Shown: positions 61,801 through 64,000 of the stretch, piece by piece
Position numbering within the stretch: the stretch's first letter is position 1
How the letters are laid out: the number at the start of each line of letters is the position of its first letter
Source of the DNA: Candidatus Coatesiibacteriota bacterium
Lineage (GTDB): Bacteria > RBG-13-66-14 > B26-G2 > JAUVZD01
Reading direction: 5' to 3'
Assembly: GCA_030602715.1 (NCBI GenBank)
Contig: JAUVZD010000012.1
Coordinates: 1-64,000 of the forward strand
DNA: 64,000 bases
The notes under the pieces: model-generated
What the model was told of the DNA's origin: nothing
Database searches by the model: none
What the model saw: only the letters and a program-made list of their open reading frames with translations
Translations under genes and position numbers: made by a program

Positions 61801-61847
61801 TGGAGCGGGACGGGGGAGGATTCTCCCGGGTGAGGGTGGGGGGATAG
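58800..61847 (+). CDS. sbcC: SbcC-type ATPase (Rad50-like)
   Basis: The 1015-residue protein has Walker A SGGNGAGKSALLEAM near residue 36 and two very long coiled-coil arms. A zinc hook VCPLCRREL lies near residue 508. The C-terminal ABC half has FELFSGGEAFRISFALRLAI and FLVIDEGFGTQD. It forms the SbcCD complex with the upstream gene and uses ATP to open DNA ends for SbcD. A GTG one codon earlier is a possible alternative start. Confidence 0.95.
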   Translation: MIPQLLRLENFLSYGSEPVQVEFSGLGCACLSGGNGAGKSALLEAMTWALWGKARGGNIEADRLINASARASGGRMRVVLEFICNGDLYKVERWFQKKGKSANTTLTLWVYNSSKKSYQLWSEGVRQTQRLLLELLGLDYETFITTSFLLQGQADRFHRASDSEKKEILGRILGLSLYDRLAETAREEARLTEGQLEALEGERSSLRAALRDEGGVLRELEEVQGKVQALEGELSDKREKLDKLGGELAQLGEKLGKLRALREEREKLADELSALGNQEQAAKRELSSLKELLARSDDIRSAAKEQASLQAEAERWGKLLAEDSTLTGKITALEKEIAQRERGLLSERATLREEVSALKGELKSISSLLAEEKGLRAKLAEGEGLAEEMVKQEELAEKAKELEGMAEALRRELSALRGRKQAELASQRERLSKLEALSGEFSKMQEESAQLETLFREREGKEGALSNIGRKTTENERELASCGQGLTAIAHRLSALGELSTTARGADAVCPLCRRELDRASREEVVAHLADEEEALRKEEALLQEKEKELLDEGGRLSELQSHLKEEIEELKLRTKPLSALLWRMEQARRELAHREEHEAEADKLSRHLAQGKGLDPKLEERLEDALQEVSLLGYDPKRHLQMQGELSAIRALGERLREIEDAGVRQAEVEARMEELEGKLVVLERALDERSYARELLQRRERTAERRRSLGYDRRAHNQVEVELERLAGAQERLIELTLAKEREENLGSMLSQLAEQSASRRERFSHLEGELSTYEEYSKRWEQAKERQKQLKEELGALETEKAQLDRQEGALKERLSALNENRKRADQLRVKVGELRERDRLARLLAEACGRRGVQARMIETVLDELERSANAILATLTGGSLHLRLITQELTKGGRKREVLRVVVSQGGSRRPFELFSGGEAFRISFALRLAISRLLVGGNGESPPFLVIDEGFGTQDAEGIEAMIETIGKVSADFALILVITHLEELKSRFERVIEVERDGGGFSRVRVGG

Positions 61848-61923
61848 ACGTCTCCGATAAGGGCGAGGATGGTATCCTCACCTTCTATAGGAAACTTTAT
61901 AAACCACCCCACCAACATTTCCA

Positions 61924-61952
61924 TTGCCAAGAATCTCCGCCTGGTGTATCAT
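61924..61952 (+). promoter_or_regulatory. Promoter of the LeuC-type gene
   Basis: TTGCCA, 17-bp spacer, TATCAT; each five of six to consensus, 50 bases before the start. Confidence 0.6.
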
Positions 61953-62002
61953 CAACCATCCACAGAGTATTCCAACTGACAAAAACCACCGGGAGTCAAT
62001 CC

Positions 62003-63271
62003 ATGCCCCACACCATCGCCGAAAAAATCCTCTCCGACCATGCAGGTGAGGAAGTCAAAGCCGGACAGCGCATCTGGGCGGATGTGGATATGGCGGTAGC
62101 GCGGGATTTCGGCGGTCCCAACTGCGTGCTGGAATACGAACAGCACTTCGGCGAGGGTTCCGTCGCCGACCCCGATAAAATTGCCTTCACCTTTGATTAT
62201 CAGGCGCCGGCAAAGGACACCAAGGTGGCAAACAACCAGCAAATCTGCAGAGAGTTCGCCCGCAAACAGAACATCCCCCACCTCTACGATGTCAACACCG
62301 GCATCGGTCAGCACATCCTGCTTGAAAACGGGCTGGTCTCCCCCGGTTCGCTCATCATCGGCACCGACAGCCACATGAACCTGCTCGGCGCTGTGGGCTC
62401 CATGTCTTTAGGGATGGGCACCACCGACATAGTCGCTACCTGGAAGGGGGGTAGGCTATGGTTTCGGGTTCCCCAGACCATCAGGGTCAATCTGGTAGGG
62501 GAGCTTACACCGCCGAGTTGCGCCAAGGACCTCATCCTGGCACTCCTCCGGGATACCGACTCCGAAGCCCTTAACTATAGAGCGCTGGAGTTCACCGGTG
62601 GCGGCACCGAGGGGATGGACCTTGCCGGTCGGCTGACCATCTGCTCCATGATAACCGAGTCCGGGGGGAAGGTGGGCTTCTTCTCCCCCGGCAAAGCAGT
62701 CCTGGACTGGCTCTCCCCACGGATGGATGAAACCCCTCAACCCATATCCGCCGACGAGGGAGCGGAGTATGTTGAGGAGTTCGACTTTGACCTCGCCGAG
62801 ATAGTTCCCCTCATCGCCTGTCCGCACACGCCGGATAATGTGAAGACGGTTCAGGAGGTAATCGGTGAAAAGATAGATTCCGCCTTCATCGGCAGTTGCA
62901 CCAACGGCCGGATAGAGGACCTGAGGATAGCGGCGAAAATCATTGAAAGGGCCGGGCGCAAGCTGGCAAAGGGGATGCGCCTTACGGTGGTGCCGGCGAC
63001 TATGGAGGTAGCCAAAGCCGCCCTCAGCGAGGGCCTCTGGGAGATATTCCTGGAAGCCGGCGCTATGGTCACCAATCCCGGCTGTTCCCTATGCACCATC
63101 GGTCATCACGGTGTGCTCTACGCCGGCGAACGGCTCATCTCCACCTCCAACCGCAATTTCTTGCACAAGCTGGGTCGGGATGCGTATGTCTATCTGGCAA
63201 GCCCGGCTACGGTGTCAGCAAGTGCGGTGGCGGGGGCAATCGCCGACCCGAGTGATTATATCCAACCTTGA
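62003..63271 (+). CDS. 3-isopropylmalate dehydratase/homoaconitase large subunit (LeuC type)
   Basis: The 422-residue protein is an aconitase-family hydro-lyase of the two-subunit kind. Signature blocks include TIAEKILSDHAG, IGTDSHMNLLGAVGSMSLGMGTTD, SAFIGSCTNGRIEDLRIAA and NPGCSLCTIGHHGVL. The Cys in SCTNG and the CxxC pair in GCSLC bind the 4Fe-4S cluster. The length fits the archaeal/bacterial LeuC-HacA branch. The small subunit (LeuD) is not next to it, so leucine biosynthesis and homoaconitase roles cannot be separated. Confidence 0.9.
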   Translation: MPHTIAEKILSDHAGEEVKAGQRIWADVDMAVARDFGGPNCVLEYEQHFGEGSVADPDKIAFTFDYQAPAKDTKVANNQQICREFARKQNIPHLYDVNTGIGQHILLENGLVSPGSLIIGTDSHMNLLGAVGSMSLGMGTTDIVATWKGGRLWFRVPQTIRVNLVGELTPPSCAKDLILALLRDTDSEALNYRALEFTGGGTEGMDLAGRLTICSMITESGGKVGFFSPGKAVLDWLSPRMDETPQPISADEGAEYVEEFDFDLAEIVPLIACPHTPDNVKTVQEVIGEKIDSAFIGSCTNGRIEDLRIAAKIIERAGRKLAKGMRLTVVPATMEVAKAALSEGLWEIFLEAGAMVTNPGCSLCTIGHHGVLYAGERLISTSNRNFLHKLGRDAYVYLASPATVSASAVAGAIADPSDYIQP

Positions 63272-63338
63272 GTGAAGCGTCCATTACTATAAAATAACGA
63301 TTATAATCATATCTTTGCGTTTGCACCTGGAGGTAATT

Positions 63339-63713
63339 ATGGGACTCTTCAAAAAGAAGAAGAAACCCCCTAAGGTAAAGATTGAGCCAACTCTTTCGGA
63401 GCGCCCCAAGATGGGTCCGGTGGTGGAGGCGGTGCAGGTTATCGTCCCCCAGCACCCCAAGAAGGTTCGCAAAAAGACGCTTGAGTTCCTCTCCGCCATA
63501 GAGGGCGCCTATCTCATCCGGGCAAAGGACGAACGGGATGTAGTCGCCCGACGGGAGAGCGGGGGTCTCTTTGTGGAGCGGATACTTGAGAGTGGCGAGA
63601 GGGAACTGCGCTATCAGCGCCACAGCCCTGAGCGAGCCACCATCTTCTGCGACGCACGGGAGCTGGAGAACCTGACCATGTTGGGGTTGGTCAAGAAGGA
63701 GGGGAAGAGGTAG
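63339..63713 (+). CDS. Hypothetical basic protein
   Basis: I do not recognise this 124-residue protein. It begins MGLFKKKKKPPKVKIEP, a basic stretch, then has mixed alpha/beta segments (LEFLSAIEGAYLIRAKDERDVVARRES, FVERILESGERELRYQRHS). There is no signal peptide. GGAGGT precedes the ATG; an upstream start at 63315 lies before the ribosome site. The YggS gene starts at once after its stop, so the two form an operon. Confidence 0.65.
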   Translation: MGLFKKKKKPPKVKIEPTLSERPKMGPVVEAVQVIVPQHPKKVRKKTLEFLSAIEGAYLIRAKDERDVVARRESGGLFVERILESGERELRYQRHSPERATIFCDARELENLTMLGLVKKEGKR

Positions 63714-64000
63714 ATGCTCTCCGCCGATGAGATTGCCGCAAACTACGTCCGAGTTATAGAGCGGATCGCAGAAACCTGCGCTCTAGTGGGACGCAATCCC
63801 GCTGAGGTGGAAGTGGTGGCGATAACCAAGGGTCATCCGACGAAGCTGTTGTCTTCAGCCCTCCTTGCGGGCATCACCAAAATCGGCGAGAACCGCATCC
63901 AGGAGGCTTGCAGGAAATATGAGCAGGTGGGGGAGCTGAGAGACCGCATCAGTTGGCATCTGGTGGGGCATTTGCAGAGGAACAAGGTCAAAGACGCCCT
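63714..64000 (+). CDS. YggS/PROSC-family pyridoxal phosphate homeostasis protein, cut by window edge
   Basis: The first 95 codons are present. VVAITKGHPTKLL carries the PLP-binding Lys (usual V-x-K-x-x), GENRIQEA and WHLVGHLQRNKVK are family signatures. YggS proteins bind and supply PLP and have no known enzymatic activity. The ATG directly follows the stop of the preceding gene. Confidence 0.92.
   Translation, partial: MLSADEIAANYVRVIERIAETCALVGRNPAEVEVVAITKGHPTKLLSSALLAGITKIGENRIQEACRKYEQVGELRDRISWHLVGHLQRNKVKDA

Noticed and set aside
1..64000. Insertion sequences, prophage or CRISPR arrays
   Set aside because: No transposase, integrase, phage structural gene, cas gene or regularly spaced repeat was found on either strand.

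Overview
The window reads as a chromosomal segment of a diderm (Gram-negative type) bacterium of roughly 50% GC that uses the standard code (TAA, TGA and TAG all close genes). Evidence for an outer membrane includes a TolC-like channel with a periplasmic adaptor, outer-membrane beta-barrels, many lipoproteins and a Tat signal. The mix of housekeeping genes with secreted Ig-like proteins, TolB-like beta-propeller lipoproteins, TPR proteins and FlgD-like C-terminal domains resembles uncultured candidate phyla near the FCB group (WOR-3, Coatesbacteria and similar). That placement is inference from style; nothing here fixes the phylum.

Layout. 1-3 kb: start of a secreted gingipain-like protein and a tandem pair of secreted Ig-domain proteins. 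3-9.6 kb: dnaN-recF, a degenerate MoeA-like protein, a haem membrane protein and a Tat-exported alkaline-phosphatase-superfamily lipoprotein. 9.7-11.3 kb: decaying toxin-antitoxin genes (hicAB, HEPN/MNT) and a relic of the tandem secreted family. 11.3-17.9 kb: tRNA-Gly, -Tyr and -Thr, a radical SAM enzyme, a PP2C phosphatase, a GlcF-like iron-sulfur protein, and an orphan AbiEi with a stump of AbiEii. 17.9-28.9 kb: a long minus-strand export cluster (Yip1, TolC, MacA-like adaptor, one ATPase, three MacB/FtsX permeases) with unrelated enzymes between the permeases. 29-33 kb: a compact operon of a PQQ-propeller lipoprotein, metallo-hydrolase, ECF sigma factor, cysteine-rich probable anti-sigma factor and HemW-like radical SAM protein. 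33-45 kb: envelope proteins, a B12-type radical SAM protein, DUF4388, SNase-like, TPR operon and tRNA-Met. 45-50 kb: an M28 peptidase carrying an inserted beta-propeller and two propeller lipoproteins. 50-64 kb: two GT-C glycosyltransferases, rsmI, a transglutaminase-like lipoprotein, a DUF4258/DUF2283 pair, pgeF, sbcD-sbcC, a LeuC-type dehydratase and the start of a YggS protein.

How it works together. dnaN/recF and sbcDC serve replication and repair; rsmI and the tRNAs serve translation. Most of the rest is envelope biology: export, lipoproteins, barrels and glycosylation. Sigma70-type promoters with 17-bp spacers recur. At least two divergent genes (rsmI and its neighbour at 54110) appear to be transcribed as leaderless mRNAs. 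Several defence or toxin-antitoxin loci are visibly broken, which suggests ongoing gene decay in the accessory parts.
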